From positions 1 through 64,000 of the forward strand of contig CAJVZR010000008.1 in the NCBI GenBank assembly GCA_913019965.1: DNA of 64,000 nt. Reading direction: 5' to 3'. Origin of the DNA: an uncultured Oleispira sp. Lineage in GTDB: Bacteria > Pseudomonadota > Gammaproteobacteria > Pseudomonadales > Oceanobacteraceae. Each line of letters starts with the position of its first letter. Within the stretch, counting starts at the first letter, position 1. A model generated the notes under the pieces. The model was not told the origin of the DNA, searched no databases, and worked only from the letters and a program-made list of their open reading frames with translations. A program made the position numbers and the translations under genes. Below, piece by piece: positions 53,646 through 63,608 of the stretch.

Positions 53646-54555
53646 GCATAACCACCAACAAGGTTAATAAGCTGACTAAAGAAATTTCCTTCCAGTAAAA
53701 ACGGTTGTCTAACTTAAGAGGTTTAGCACCTTCAGTATCCATCGCGGCTGCCCTAACATGAGCTGCTGAAACCTGATTAGATCCTCCACCAAAAGCACTA
53801 AATAGAGCTTTCTGAGCAATAATGTTAATCAACCGAGGAATACCTGCCGTCGCCTTTGTCATCAGCTTTAAAGCCTTATCTTCAAATACTGGCATTCCAC
53901 GATACCCTGCGAGAATCATACGCTGCTGAATATAGTGCTGCATGCTCGCATCATCCATCGGCTGCAATTCCGCACTGTAAGTAATTCGTTGTTTTAATTG
54001 GCGAAAGCGGTTTTGTGCTAATAACGTATCGAGCTCAGGCTGACCAAATAAAACAATTTGAATTAAGCTGCGACTCTCAGCTTCAAGATTTGAAATTAAT
54101 CGCATGGCCTCCAAACTATCTTCTGGAATACATTGCGCTTCATCAACAACCAATAATACTGAACGACCTTGCTGGGCTAGGCTCAATAATCTTTGCTGTA
54201 TTCGTTCTTGAACCTGGTGAATATCTATATTATTCACCTCAACTTCTAATTCATGCCCAATAGCACGCCATAAGGCTTGCGGGTTTAGTGCAGGGTTAGG
54301 AATATAAACCGAGAGAAAATCATCGCTATGTAAGCTATTAAGCAAACGGCGGCACAATAATGTTTTACCCGTACCGACTTCACCGGTAATTTTAATAAAG
54401 CCTTCGCCAGATTGAATGGCATAACTCAATACATTGAAACACTCTAGCTGAGTTTTGACTTCCACATAAAATTCAGTATTCGGGGCTAACGAGAATGGCT
54501 GCTGTTCAAAACCATAGTATTCTTGAAAGCCACCAATCAAATTCGCAACACTCAT
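53632..54555 (-). CDS. mshM: MshM, ExeA-type AAA ATPase
   Basis: The 307-residue ATPase has Walker A TGEVGTGKTLLCRRLL and Walker B LLVVDEAQCIPEDSLEAM, with a C-terminal hydrophobic helix (ISLVSLLTLLVVMH). The family (ExeA/GspA) helps build the secretin complex through the cell wall. The start overlaps the mshL stop. Confidence 0.9.
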   Translation of the reverse strand: MSVANLIGGFQEYYGFEQQPFSLAPNTEFYVEVKTQLECFNVLSYAIQSGEGFIKITGEVGTGKTLLCRRLLNSLHSDDFLSVYIPNPALNPQALWRAIGHELEVEVNNIDIHQVQERIQQRLLSLAQQGRSVLLVVDEAQCIPEDSLEAMRLISNLEAESRSLIQIVLFGQPELDTLLAQNRFRQLKQRITYSAELQPMDDASMQHYIQQRMILAGYRGMPVFEDKALKLMTKATAGIPRLINIIAQKALFSAFGGGSNQVSAAHVRAAAMDTEGAKPLKLDNRFYWKEISLVSLLTLLVVMHELS

Positions 54556-56174
54556 AAGCGACGTCCTTGCTGGAATCCAGAGAACCGTTCATTAATTCGT
54601 TCCATTTCTTCATAATGGAAGCGACTATCCACCACCTTAGGTTGAATTAATATAACTAATTCACTCTGAACTATGGTTTCTCTATTCTGGCCAAATAAAG
54701 CGCCAATAATCGGAATGTCTCGCAGGTAAGGTATGCCTGAAGAAGTGGTTCGTTTTTGGTTTTGCATTAGGCCACCAATAACAACAACTTGGCCGCTTTT
54801 AGCTCGAATAATGGAATCCGTCTCACGCACTGAGCTGAAGGCCAAGGGAACTGTAAGCGTGCCCGAGTTTAACTCTACATTTTTTTGTCGTTCGCTAACC
54901 TCAGTAATTGTTGGGTGTACATGTAAAATAACATCTTTATTCGCACCGATCTGAGGGGTCACATCTAGAGCAATGCCGGAAAAGAATGGGGTGAAAATAA
55001 CTTCAGGAAAACTCGTCGAACTGCCACCACTGGTTGTCGTAGATGACTTTAATTCAGTGACAAAGTATTCGTCATTACCGACTTTAATTACAGCCTTTTG
55101 GTTATTAACTGTTGCGATTCTAGGACTGGAAAGTACTTTAACTTCCCCTTGAGTTTCCAATAACTGAATAACGCCAGTAAAATCTTCCACATCGAAATTC
55201 AGGTTAAATACACCACCAATTTCATCACTATTTTCCAATAACTCAGACGCCATAGATCCAACAACATCGCGACTGGTATCATCAATACTGCCTTTACGTC
55301 CAGCACCAAATGTATTCCATTGAATGCCTGACTGGAAACCATCGTTTAACGATACCTCCAGTATTTTCGCTTCAATTAATACTTGCTTGCCAACGCTAAG
55401 CTCTGCTTTTTCTAGAAACAATTCAATATTTTGGATTGTCTTAGGCAACCCCCTTACGACTACCATTCCCGCCTGAGGATCAACAACAATACTTGCGCTC
55501 TCTTGACCTTGAATCATCAAGTTTAATGTTTGATTCAGTTGCCCCCAGAAATCAGAAGCAGATTCGGTATTAACCTGAGTGGAATTGATCGCCGAACTCG
55601 ATGACGACGTTGTACTGCTGTCGTTAGAACTTTCACTATTATCTGTTGAAGTAACTTGACCGCTGCTCACCCACATCCCCGATGACCCAGATCGATTCAC
55701 ATTTAAATAATTAATCGGGAAAATACGTGTTTGAACTGTTCGTGGATAAACCTGAATACCATAGCTTGAAATTTCATAGTCATAACCATAAATATCTCTT
55801 ACTGCATCAAGTGTTTCTAGAACCGTTACATTTTTCAAATTTAGTGATACTTCACCTTCCAGCCCTTCATGGGCAATTAAGTTATAATCTGTGTCATGAA
55901 CCAAACTCATTAAAAATGATTTGACCTTAGTATTTTTTGCAGCCACATCAAATCGTTGCTCCTCAACAATCAATTCAGGCTCAGGAGGTAAAAGCTGCTC
56001 AATGAAGCGCTGTTCATCTGTTTGTGCAGCCTCTTCTTCATTTTCTTCTTGCCATACTAATAATGGTTCATTTTTTTCATCTCTAGCGCTACTATTCTCT
56101 GCCTGCTTTGGCTGACTTGCACAAGAAACGATAAATAGCGACAACATAAAAATACTAAATAGTCTATTTTTCAC
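54552..56174 (-). CDS. mshL: MshL, outer-membrane secretin lipoprotein
   Basis: The 540-residue secretin has a lipoprotein signal (LFIVSC, Cys at about 18), an STN-like N-domain (KSFLMSLVHDTDYNLIAHEG) and a Ser-rich loop. The C-terminal secretin domain carries KVLSSPRIATVNNQKAVIKVG, VIGGLMQNQKRTTSSGIPYL and ELVILIQPKVVDSRF. It forms the channel through which the pilus crosses the outer membrane. Overlaps mshK by 11 nt. Confidence 0.93.
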   Translation of the reverse strand: MKNRLFSIFMLSLFIVSCASQPKQAENSSARDEKNEPLLVWQEENEEEAAQTDEQRFIEQLLPPEPELIVEEQRFDVAAKNTKVKSFLMSLVHDTDYNLIAHEGLEGEVSLNLKNVTVLETLDAVRDIYGYDYEISSYGIQVYPRTVQTRIFPINYLNVNRSGSSGMWVSSGQVTSTDNSESSNDSSTTSSSSSAINSTQVNTESASDFWGQLNQTLNLMIQGQESASIVVDPQAGMVVVRGLPKTIQNIELFLEKAELSVGKQVLIEAKILEVSLNDGFQSGIQWNTFGAGRKGSIDDTSRDVVGSMASELLENSDEIGGVFNLNFDVEDFTGVIQLLETQGEVKVLSSPRIATVNNQKAVIKVGNDEYFVTELKSSTTTSGGSSTSFPEVIFTPFFSGIALDVTPQIGANKDVILHVHPTITEVSERQKNVELNSGTLTVPLAFSSVRETDSIIRAKSGQVVVIGGLMQNQKRTTSSGIPYLRDIPIIGALFGQNRETIVQSELVILIQPKVVDSRFHYEEMERINERFSGFQQGRRL

Positions 56175-56499
56175 GTATATATTCCTTTGTCGTAGGTGCC
56201 ATTTTTAAAGTCATATTACGTCCACCTCGAATAACCTTAACCCACTGCGTTGAAATCTCTTTCACCTTAGCTCCACCAACCGTATCATCTACACTAACAA
56301 CGACATCATTAATCACCGCTAGCGTTCTATTTTTAGATATCAAAATTTGCTGAAGCACCAATCGCTCAGCACTACTGCTACTTACATTTTTATTTCCTAG
56401 CATCCAGCTCGGTGGGCGCATTGGATCTTGGGCAGATAGACTGATGTTAGATATTAAACTCATGCCAATGAATAATGAGTATCGGAATAATTTATACAC
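56164..56499 (-). CDS. mshK: MshK
   Basis: This 111-residue protein has a signal peptide followed by a beta-domain (LVLQQILISKNRTLAVIND) resembling PilP/MshK pilot-type proteins. It overlaps mshJ by 8 nt and mshL by 11 nt. Called mainly by position; it probably links the inner-membrane complex to the secretin. Confidence 0.8.
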   Translation of the reverse strand: MYKLFRYSLFIGMSLISNISLSAQDPMRPPSWMLGNKNVSSSSAERLVLQQILISKNRTLAVINDVVVSVDDTVGGAKVKEISTQWVKVIRGGRNMTLKMAPTTKEYIREK

Positions 56500-57214
56500 C
56501 TAATACCTCCTTACTCGTGCTAAGTGTATAAATTTTTATCTTTAGCCTGCCTTTAGGGTAAGTCGTACTTTCATATTTCAACGTCTGCCAGAATAATTGC
56601 CACTGCAATTGATCAAGACGCTTTAAGTAAGAAACACTACTGTTGTAGGTCGCTTCTAATTCAATTTCAAAAGCATGCTTATAAATTAAAGCTTCTTCCT
56701 CTTCTTCTAGTTTTAGATCGTTTCGAATTAAGTTATTCTCTTTATTTTTAGCAACCTCAATATTCTTACCTTCTATATTCATCGCTTCTTCAGGTAAGTT
56801 TTTAAGTGAAATCAGCTTTAACTGTTTATCTTGAGTGAGTACTTTTTCTAACAAACTCACCATTTGTTTAGGTGCAACCAAAGCCTGAGTTAATAAATTG
56901 ATGCTGCTCTGCAACTCTTCACTTTGCTGATTAATCAACAATAGCTTTTCACGTAATGGTTCATTAGGGTCCTGAAACTGTTTTTCCCGGGTTTTCTGAA
57001 TCTGAAGCGCCAAACTTGTATTGATATTTTCTAGCTTGCTACTTTCTTCTAATACTTCCTGACTTTTTAGTAACAAAGGTTCAATAAGAATTAGATATCC
57101 CAATAAAACTAGTACTGTTGCAATTGTAACGAGAACAATATTTTGTTCTCGATGGGAGATTTTATCGTATGCATTAATGCCATCAATAACGGGCTTTTTC
57201 TGCCACCAAGTCAT
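56492..57214 (-). CDS. mshJ: MshJ
   Basis: The 240-residue PilO-like protein has a single N-terminal membrane helix (LVTIATVLVLLGYLILIEPL), a coiled-coil and a ferredoxin-like C-terminal region. It belongs to the inner-membrane alignment complex with MshI and the PilN-like protein. Start overlaps the preceding gene by 4 nt. Confidence 0.85.
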   Translation of the reverse strand: MTWWQKKPVIDGINAYDKISHREQNIVLVTIATVLVLLGYLILIEPLLLKSQEVLEESSKLENINTSLALQIQKTREKQFQDPNEPLREKLLLINQQSEELQSSINLLTQALVAPKQMVSLLEKVLTQDKQLKLISLKNLPEEAMNIEGKNIEVAKNKENNLIRNDLKLEEEEEALIYKHAFEIELEATYNSSVSYLKRLDQLQWQLFWQTLKYESTTYPKGRLKIKIYTLSTSKEVLGV

Positions 57215-57861
57215 AAGCCCGCTCCCGAAAGAGAAGCCGCAAACGAGTCTGCAGTATCAGTCTCTTCTTTCTGAGTAGATAGAAAGAACTCATTCCAGCT
57301 TTGCTCACCTTTCACCACATTTATTTGCTTAAAAGCACGACCTTGATAGGCGGGTTGCGTTCCCAGCATGGAGAGATAGCGCGATACTTGCTCCGGTGTT
57401 TTAGCAAATCCAAACAATTGAATGTCTTGGCCTTGATTGATCACTTCAAATTTTGAGAGCCAAATGCCTTTCACATTTTGCTGTGATAACTGCTCTACTA
57501 GTGGAGTAAAGCTACTGCTATCACTAATTGAGTCTTGGCGTAAAAATGTAATTACTCGTCTTTGCTTCGCTAATAGCTTTTCTTCTCGAGTGATTCGCAT
57601 TTGAAGGTTTTTATCCACAACCGTATTCGGTAATTGAGCAATAACCACACTCAACTCTTCATTGAGTCGTGCTTGCTCCTGCTTCACAAACTCAAACTGA
57701 TTTTGCAGGTATAATTTCACAAAGAATAAAAGTGCGGTGATCAGTACCAATCCTAATAAAGCGCCGCCACATACTTTGATTAAACGCTGCATTGCAGCAG
57801 AAAGTTGTGGAGGACGAAAACGAGGCAAATATAGATTAATACTGTGCTTAACTTGCAACAT
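57211..57861 (-). CDS. PilN-like alignment protein (MshI2 type)
   Basis: The 216-residue protein has a membrane helix near residue 40 (VCGGALLGLVLITALLFFV), a coiled coil and the PilN-type fold (FTPLVEQLSQQNVKGIWLSK, VINQGQDIQLFGFAKTPEQV). It overlaps mshI by 14 nt and mshJ by 4 nt. In some species this is called mshI2. Role: inner-membrane alignment complex. Confidence 0.85.
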   Translation of the reverse strand: MLQVKHSINLYLPRFRPPQLSAAMQRLIKVCGGALLGLVLITALLFFVKLYLQNQFEFVKQEQARLNEELSVVIAQLPNTVVDKNLQMRITREEKLLAKQRRVITFLRQDSISDSSSFTPLVEQLSQQNVKGIWLSKFEVINQGQDIQLFGFAKTPEQVSRYLSMLGTQPAYQGRAFKQINVVKGEQSWNEFFLSTQKEETDTADSFAASLSGAGL

Positions 57862-59011
57862 ATGCCAATGCTCCTCCTAGCGCCAAGGTCGACTTATTAA
57901 TGTCCTCACAATTCGGGGACACATGAATCCCAACACCTTGAGAAAGCTTGTCAGCAATATTCGGTTGTTCAATATTCGCGGTTAAAACAGGCTGCATAGC
58001 CTCAACCAAACTAGCGAGATTATGATCTCCCGACATAACCCAAAGTTGAGTAATTTGGCCCATACCCAACTGGCTTTCGTAATAATCAAGAGAACGCTGA
58101 ACCTCAAGAATCAAATTCTGCACTTGCTGCTCATTGACCTTCGCTTTAGGCGCAAACCCCACATAGGCCATATCATCGATATTTAACTCAGGCTCATCCG
58201 CTGCTAGATCAACCTCACCAAGTTCTAAGCCTATTTCTTCAGTGCTTAACGTTTCATTAGAAAAATCATCATCGGTCAATTCTTCTAATTGAATTTCATT
58301 AACCGCAACCACCTCATCCAATGGGTTTTCTACATTCACGCTAGCTTCTTGAGATATAGTTTCCGTCTGATTTTCAGTATCATCTTGAATATCCAATGCG
58401 TCGATACCCATCTCAACTTGCCGCGTCAGATACAAAGCACCGTCTTGGTACAAGCGAATACAGCCTTGCTTAGGCCCTAATTCTAATAACGCAATCCCTT
58501 GGTTTATTGAATTAAGCGCTAATACATTTAATAAACTCAGCTCAGGAACCGTAATATTAACGACTTTCAAATGCAGTTTTTCAGCCCAATCAACCCAAGC
58601 ACGCACCGTATCGTTTGCTGAAGCAATAACATGGGCCATAGACATTCGTCCACGATAGGCATCATCAGGTAGACGCATCGCTTGAATAGCGGTTTCTTCT
58701 ATCGGTTGCGCTAATAGATCGCCAATACGAAATTCAATGGCAGCACTTAATTCTTCATCCGGTACATTCGGCGCTTCCACTAATAACAATTCATAATCGT
58801 CGTCATCCAATACCAGCACTGTTGGCATACCATGAGCGACATGATCTTGCAGCCATGATTCAAGCGCAGCAATGCCTTGCTCTTGATCAAAGCTAATAGC
58901 GTCCACTACCCCTTCTAGAGAATAGATGACGGCACTCGGGGCTAATGATGACAAGTTAATGCCTAGCCAGTGCTTATGTTTTGTCTTATTAAATGGCCAG
59001 CGAAATTTCAC
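57848..59011 (-). CDS. mshI: MshI, PilM-like actin-fold protein
   Basis: The 387-residue protein starts at a GTG (59011) 7 nt after AGGAG. It shows a PilM-like ATPase fold (GIALLELGPKQGCIRLY, LAVSYVL-like C-end) but with long acidic insertions around residues 205-285 (TENQTETISQEASVNVE, EEIGLELGEVDLAADEPEL). It is the cytoplasmic partner of the PilN-like protein and first gene of the MSHA operon. Divergent from trmL; promoter in the 191-nt interval. Confidence 0.88.
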   Translation of the reverse strand: MKFRWPFNKTKHKHWLGINLSSLAPSAVIYSLEGVVDAISFDQEQGIAALESWLQDHVAHGMPTVLVLDDDDYELLLVEAPNVPDEELSAAIEFRIGDLLAQPIEETAIQAMRLPDDAYRGRMSMAHVIASANDTVRAWVDWAEKLHLKVVNITVPELSLLNVLALNSINQGIALLELGPKQGCIRLYQDGALYLTRQVEMGIDALDIQDDTENQTETISQEASVNVENPLDEVVAVNEIQLEELTDDDFSNETLSTEEIGLELGEVDLAADEPELNIDDMAYVGFAPKAKVNEQQVQNLILEVQRSLDYYESQLGMGQITQLWVMSGDHNLASLVEAMQPVLTANIEQPNIADKLSQGVGIHVSPNCEDINKSTLALGGALAYVAS

Positions 59012-59202
59012 CCACCAACTCCTATCAATCGATAAAAACGGTCTCTAATAAAAAGTTTAGACGAGAAATAACAAAATGCGCTGAAACCGTGGTCACTAAT
59101 AACTAATACGAATTACTTATTAATCGTTCACCAATTAAAGCCATGCTAGCTCTTCCATTTAATCCCCAGCTTCCTATAATCAGCCCTTACTGAGGAGCCA
59201 AC

Positions 59203-59667
59203 ATGTTTAACATCGTTTTATTTGAACCCGAGATTCCACCTAATACCGGAAATATCATTCGCCTATGTGCAAATACCGGCTGTCAGCTGCACCTGATTAA
59301 GCCACTAGGGTTTGATATGGAAGAGAAAGCCTTACGTCGGGCCGGCTTGGATTATCACGAATGGGCCAATGTTCGCATTCACGAGAACTACGCGGATTTT
59401 CTAGAAAAAGAACAGCCTGAAATCATCTATGCTCTCACCACTAAGGGTAAGCAAACGCATTCAGAAACTCAGTTTAAAGAAGGTGACTTCTTGATGTTTG
59501 GCCCAGAGACTCGTGGCCTACCGGATGATATCCGTGAGCAAGTGCCGTTTGAGCAATGGTTACGTTTGCCGATGAAAGAAAGTAGCCGTAGCATGAACTT
59601 ATCGAATACCGTCGCGGTAATGATTTTTGAAGCTTGGCGCCAGAATGGTTATGCCGGAGGCAGTTAA
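59203..59667 (+). CDS. trmL: tRNA (cytidine/uridine-34-2'-O)-methyltransferase
   Basis: The 154-residue SPOUT enzyme has the trefoil-knot motifs [34 protein letters not shown] and [20 protein letters not shown]. It methylates the wobble base of tRNA-Leu in the cytoplasm. A GAGGAG site precedes the ATG. Followed by a terminator. Standard length. Confidence 0.95.
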   Translation: MFNIVLFEPEIPPNTGNIIRLCANTGCQLHLIKPLGFDMEEKALRRAGLDYHEWANVRIHENYADFLEKEQPEIIYALTTKGKQTHSETQFKEGDFLMFGPETRGLPDDIREQVPFEQWLRLPMKESSRSMNLSNTVAVMIFEAWRQNGYAGGS

Positions 59668-59693
59668 TCCCCAGATGATTAACTAGCAGATAC

Positions 59694-59745
59694 AAAAAAG
59701 CCGAAGTCGATTCTCATATAAATAGAGTTTACTTCGGCTTTTTTT
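59694..59745. terminator. Bidirectional terminator between trmL and secB
   Basis: A6-GCCGAAGT pairs with ACTTCGGC-T7 over a 23-nt loop. Confidence 0.8.
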
Positions 59746-59791
59746 AGTTCAGAAACGCTGTTAAATAAAGAGCGTCTGGTTAAGTTTTCAC

Positions 59792-60295
59792 TTACTGAAC
59801 GGTTTCTTCAGGCTTGGCAGCCGCTTGTGCTTGCTGAGCTTGAGACTGCTGGTACAAGGCTTCGAAGTTAATCGGAGCAAGCATCAAGGCAGGGAAGCTA
59901 CCTTTAGTTACCAACTGGTCGATCGTTTCACGAACATATGGGAACAAGATGTTAGGGCAGAAAGCACCTAGCATGTGCTTAAGCTGTTCGCCTTCAATAC
60001 CTTTAATATGGAAGATACCGCCAAGAACCACTTCAACCAAGAACGCGGTTTCGCCATCGTTTTCTGCAGTGGCCGTTACTTTAACGTCTACTTCATAAGT
60101 ATCGTCGGCTAACTTGCGTGAGCGGCTGTTCAAGTCCAGCTTAACTTCTGGCTTCCATTGCTTCTGAAAAGACTCTGGAGCATTTGGAGATTCGAAAGAA
60201 GAGTCTTTAACGTAAAAACGCTGTAGTGAAAATTGACCCTGATCTTGAGACTGTTGGGCTTGACCCTGTGCTTGTGCGTTATCTTGTTCAGCCAT
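59792..60295 (-). CDS. secB: Protein-export chaperone SecB
   Basis: The 167-residue chaperone has the conserved strands [39 protein letters not shown] and [20 protein letters not shown]. It keeps preproteins unfolded and delivers them to SecA. It follows the rhodanese gene on the same strand by 35 nt, the usual gammaproteobacterial yibN-secB order. Gln-rich N- and C-terminal tails. Confidence 0.96.
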   Translation of the reverse strand: MAEQDNAQAQGQAQQSQDQGQFSLQRFYVKDSSFESPNAPESFQKQWKPEVKLDLNSRSRKLADDTYEVDVKVTATAENDGETAFLVEVVLGGIFHIKGIEGEQLKHMLGAFCPNILFPYVRETIDQLVTKGSFPALMLAPINFEALYQQSQAQQAQAAAKPEETVQ

Positions 60296-60330
60296 GATGG
60301 TTCCTTAAATTCTTATTTTGTACTAACTAA

Positions 60331-60744
60331 TTATTTGGTTACAACAGGAAGGTTCTGGTTCGTCCATTCCATCATACCGCCACTTAAGCGAAATACTTGG
60401 AAGCCTTTCTGTTTTAAAGTTTTGCCCGCCATTCCAACACTCTGGCCAGACTTGCATACTAATACAATGGGGTGTTCTTTCGAAGATTCAAGCTCTGACA
60501 TGCGTTCTGCCAAAGAAGCGTAAGGAATGTTGATCGCATTGGCTAAGTGGCCCGCTTCAAAGTCCTTCTTATCACGAATATCCAATACCGCTGCATCTTG
60601 CTTATTGATCATTTGCGTCGCTTGCGCTGTGCTAATGCTCGCACCGCTACGCTGGTTGTTGTCCCATAGGAAAGCCATCAAAAATAGCGCCCAGACACTG
60701 ACTAACATCCAGTTATTGTTAATAAAGTCGAAAACTTGTTCCAT
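60331..60744 (-). CDS. Membrane-anchored rhodanese (YibN-like)
   Basis: The 137-residue protein has an N-terminal membrane helix (WMLVSVWALFLMAFLWD) and a rhodanese domain with the active-site Cys in VLVCKSGQSVGMAG and the LDIRDKKDFEAGHLANAINI substrate region. Sulfurtransferase activity is expected, but the acceptor is unknown. Divergent from gpmI and cotranscribed with secB. Confidence 0.9.
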   Translation of the reverse strand: MEQVFDFINNNWMLVSVWALFLMAFLWDNNQRSGASISTAQATQMINKQDAAVLDIRDKKDFEAGHLANAINIPYASLAERMSELESSKEHPIVLVCKSGQSVGMAGKTLKQKGFQVFRLSGGMMEWTNQNLPVVTK

Positions 60745-60908
60745 AGCCTATTTACTGCCTATTTGGTTGACTGATAAGAGGATCAAAGGCGGCAGTATAA
60801 CCAGCCAGAGCGGGAAAAAGAATAGAAAATGACGCACGGCCACAGATTCGCTAGAATAGGCACAATATTTTTGTCTACTCACGTTAATTTATTCGAGTTA
60901 TTTCTATT

Positions 60909-62444
60909 ATGAGCCAGACCCGCACACCGACTGCACTAATTATCCTTGATGGCTGGGGCCACGGTGAAAAATCCGAACATAACGCCATTGCTAACGCCAA
61001 CACCCCAACGTGGGATGCATTATTAGAAACATATCCTAATGCTTTGATTCAAACATCGGGCAATGCGGTAGGTCTACCAGAAGGCCAGATGGGCAACTCT
61101 GAAGTAGGCCACATGAACCTAGGTGCCGGCCGCATCGTCTATCAGAACTTCACCCGCATTAATAAAGATGTCGCCGACGGTGAATTCTTTAATAATGAGG
61201 TACTGTGCAGTGCAATCGATAAAGCCAAAGCCAATGGGGGCGCGGTACACCTAGCGGGCTTATTATCTCCGGGTGGTGTTCACAGCCATGAAGATCAAAT
61301 CTTTGCCGCATGTGAAATGGCGGTCAAACGTGGCATCACTAAGTTATATGTGCACGGGATTTTAGATGGCCGTGACATGCCACCGCGCAGCGCAGAGCCT
61401 TCAATTACAGCGCTGCAAGCCAAACTAGACGAACTCGGCACGGGTGCAATCGCGACCCTAACGGGGCGCTATTATGCAATGGACCGTGATAATCGCTGGG
61501 AACGTATCGAACCCGCCTATATCGCCATGACAGAAGCCAAAGCGGCTAACCATGCAGAAACCGGCATCGCAGCACTAGAAGCCGCATATGCTCGTGACGA
61601 AGACGATGAATTTGTTGGTGCCACTGTCATTGGCGAAGGTGGCAAGGTTGAAGATGGCGATAGCATCATCTTCATGAACTTCCGCCCAGACCGCGCCCGT
61701 GAAATTACTCGTGCTTTTGTTGAGCCAGAGTTCACTGGTTTTAAGCGTAATGTAACCCCTAAGCTTGCTGACTATGTAATGCTGACTGAGTATGCTGCCG
61801 ATATACCTGCAAGCTGCGCTTATCCACCAGCAAAGTTAGTAAATGGTATTGGTGAATACGTATCGGACCTCGGCTTAACTCAGCTACGCATCGCAGAAAC
61901 GGAAAAGTACGCCCACGTTACCTTTTTCTTCTCGGGTGGTCGTGAAGACTTATACCCAGGTGAAGAACGTATTCTCGTGCCATCTCCGGATGTAGCGACT
62001 TATGATCTACAGCCTGAAATGAACGCCCCTGAATTAACCGATAAGCTGGTTGCCGCCATTAAAAGTGGTAAGCACGACTTAATCGTTTGTAACTATGCTA
62101 ATGGCGATATGGTGGGTCATACCGGAGTTTATTCTGCGGCGGTTAAAGCAGCAGAGTGTATTGATGAATGCCTAAAGCGCATTACCGATGCTATTCTTGA
62201 AGTTCAAGGCGAGTGTCTTATCACGGCTGATCACGGTAATGCCGAGCAGATGATTAACCCTGAAACAGGCGGCCCTTTAACTTCGCATACCACAGGCCCA
62301 GTTGATTTGGTGTATGTTCATAGTCATGATGATGGCCGTGCTATTAATACCGGCAGCTTGTGTGATGTATCACCAACGCTATTAAACATGATGAACCTAG
62401 AGCAACCTGCTGAGATGTCAGGTTCAAGCCTCATCAAGAAATAA
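60909..62444 (+). CDS. gpmI: 2,3-bisphosphoglycerate-independent phosphoglycerate mutase
   Basis: The 511-residue alkaline-phosphatase-superfamily enzyme interconverts 3- and 2-phosphoglycerate. Metal ligand and catalytic regions are intact: [34 protein letters not shown] (nucleophile Ser), [19 protein letters not shown] and [11 protein letters not shown]. It leads the gpmI-envC-ctp group conserved in this class. Mn-dependent; length as expected. Confidence 0.97.
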   Translation: MSQTRTPTALIILDGWGHGEKSEHNAIANANTPTWDALLETYPNALIQTSGNAVGLPEGQMGNSEVGHMNLGAGRIVYQNFTRINKDVADGEFFNNEVLCSAIDKAKANGGAVHLAGLLSPGGVHSHEDQIFAACEMAVKRGITKLYVHGILDGRDMPPRSAEPSITALQAKLDELGTGAIATLTGRYYAMDRDNRWERIEPAYIAMTEAKAANHAETGIAALEAAYARDEDDEFVGATVIGEGGKVEDGDSIIFMNFRPDRAREITRAFVEPEFTGFKRNVTPKLADYVMLTEYAADIPASCAYPPAKLVNGIGEYVSDLGLTQLRIAETEKYAHVTFFFSGGREDLYPGEERILVPSPDVATYDLQPEMNAPELTDKLVAAIKSGKHDLIVCNYANGDMVGHTGVYSAAVKAAECIDECLKRITDAILEVQGECLITADHGNAEQMINPETGGPLTSHTTGPVDLVYVHSHDDGRAINTGSLCDVSPTLLNMMNLEQPAEMSGSSLIKK

Positions 62445-62463
62445 ACCAGAGTAGTAAGTTGTT

Positions 62464-63594
62464 ATGATACGGATCGTCTTTCTTTTCAGCCTTATGATTG
62501 GTCAGCTCATGCAAGTGAGCTGGGCTGATGAGCAAGCCGACCTCGCCAAGCTGCAACAAGAGATTAATAAGCTGCAGCAATGGTTAAAAGAAACCGAGTC
62601 AGAACACGACAAACTCAATCAGCAATTACGTCAATCCGATGAGAAAATTGGTGCGATTGCCAAAAAGATCGATGCGACTCGCTCTCAACTGAATGAGGAG
62701 CGAGCTCGCTTAAAAAAGCTGCAAGCGGAGCAACGCCAGCTCCGCTTCCTTAAAGCCGAGCAAAAGCAGCAATTAGCAAAACAGCTCAATGGTGCTCAAC
62801 AACTGGGTAACCAAGGTTCTATTAAAGTCTTGCTAAACCAAGATGATCCGCAACAAATCAGTCGCATGCTGAAATACTATGAATATTTCAATCAGGCTCG
62901 TATGGAGAGCATTCAAACTTTAATCGCTAATTTAAAGCGTTTGAATAATATCGAAAATGAAATCCTCACTCAGCAAAATGCCCTGATCAAAACTGAAAAT
63001 AGCCTGCTGAAAAAGAACAAGCTATTGAACAACGAAAAAAAGCAGCATAAAAAACTACTTGCGAGTTTAGATGCCCGCCGTCGACAGAAGAATAACGACC
63101 TCAGTCAAAAACAGAAAGATCAGAAGCGCTTACAACACTTAATTACCGAAGTCGCGACCTTGCTGGATAATAGTGTGCGCAAACAAGATGCCCGCCCTAT
63201 TCGCTCGTTAAAAGGCAAACTACCGCGTCCAACCAAGGGACGTATTGCTAAAGCCTTTGGCAACTATAATGCAAAAGCGCGAAATAAGTGGCAAGGTTGG
63301 TTAATGAAGGGCTATGAAGGCTCTGCGATTACCGCCGTTCACCATGGTCGAATTGTATTTAGCGACTGGCTACGGGGTTTTGGGCTATTATTAATCATTG
63401 ATCACGGTGATGGTTATTTAAGTTTATACGCTCGCAATCAAAGCTTATTAAAATCCGTTGGTGATTGGGTTTACCAAGGAGAGACGATTGCGACATTAGG
63501 AGCCTCTGGTGGCTTTAAGGAACCTCGTCTGTATTTTGAAATCAGACACAAGGGTATTCCACAAGATCCAGCCGCGTGGCTAAAGCGCAAATAA
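62464..63594 (+). CDS. envC: EnvC-type murein hydrolase activator
   Basis: The 376-residue protein has a signal peptide (about residues 1-21), a long coiled-coil (about 25-240), a basic linker and a C-terminal LytM/M23-type domain (about 250-375). The catalytic residues are incomplete (for example YFEIRHKG instead of HxH), as in EnvC, which activates AmiA/AmiB amidases during septum splitting rather than cutting wall itself. It starts 20 nt after gpmI. Confidence 0.9.
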   Translation: MIRIVFLFSLMIGQLMQVSWADEQADLAKLQQEINKLQQWLKETESEHDKLNQQLRQSDEKIGAIAKKIDATRSQLNEERARLKKLQAEQRQLRFLKAEQKQQLAKQLNGAQQLGNQGSIKVLLNQDDPQQISRMLKYYEYFNQARMESIQTLIANLKRLNNIENEILTQQNALIKTENSLLKKNKLLNNEKKQHKKLLASLDARRRQKNNDLSQKQKDQKRLQHLITEVATLLDNSVRKQDARPIRSLKGKLPRPTKGRIAKAFGNYNAKARNKWQGWLMKGYEGSAITAVHHGRIVFSDWLRGFGLLLIIDHGDGYLSLYARNQSLLKSVGDWVYQGETIATLGASGGFKEPRLYFEIRHKGIPQDPAAWLKRK

Positions 63595-63608
63595 GGATAC
63601 GATTTAGT

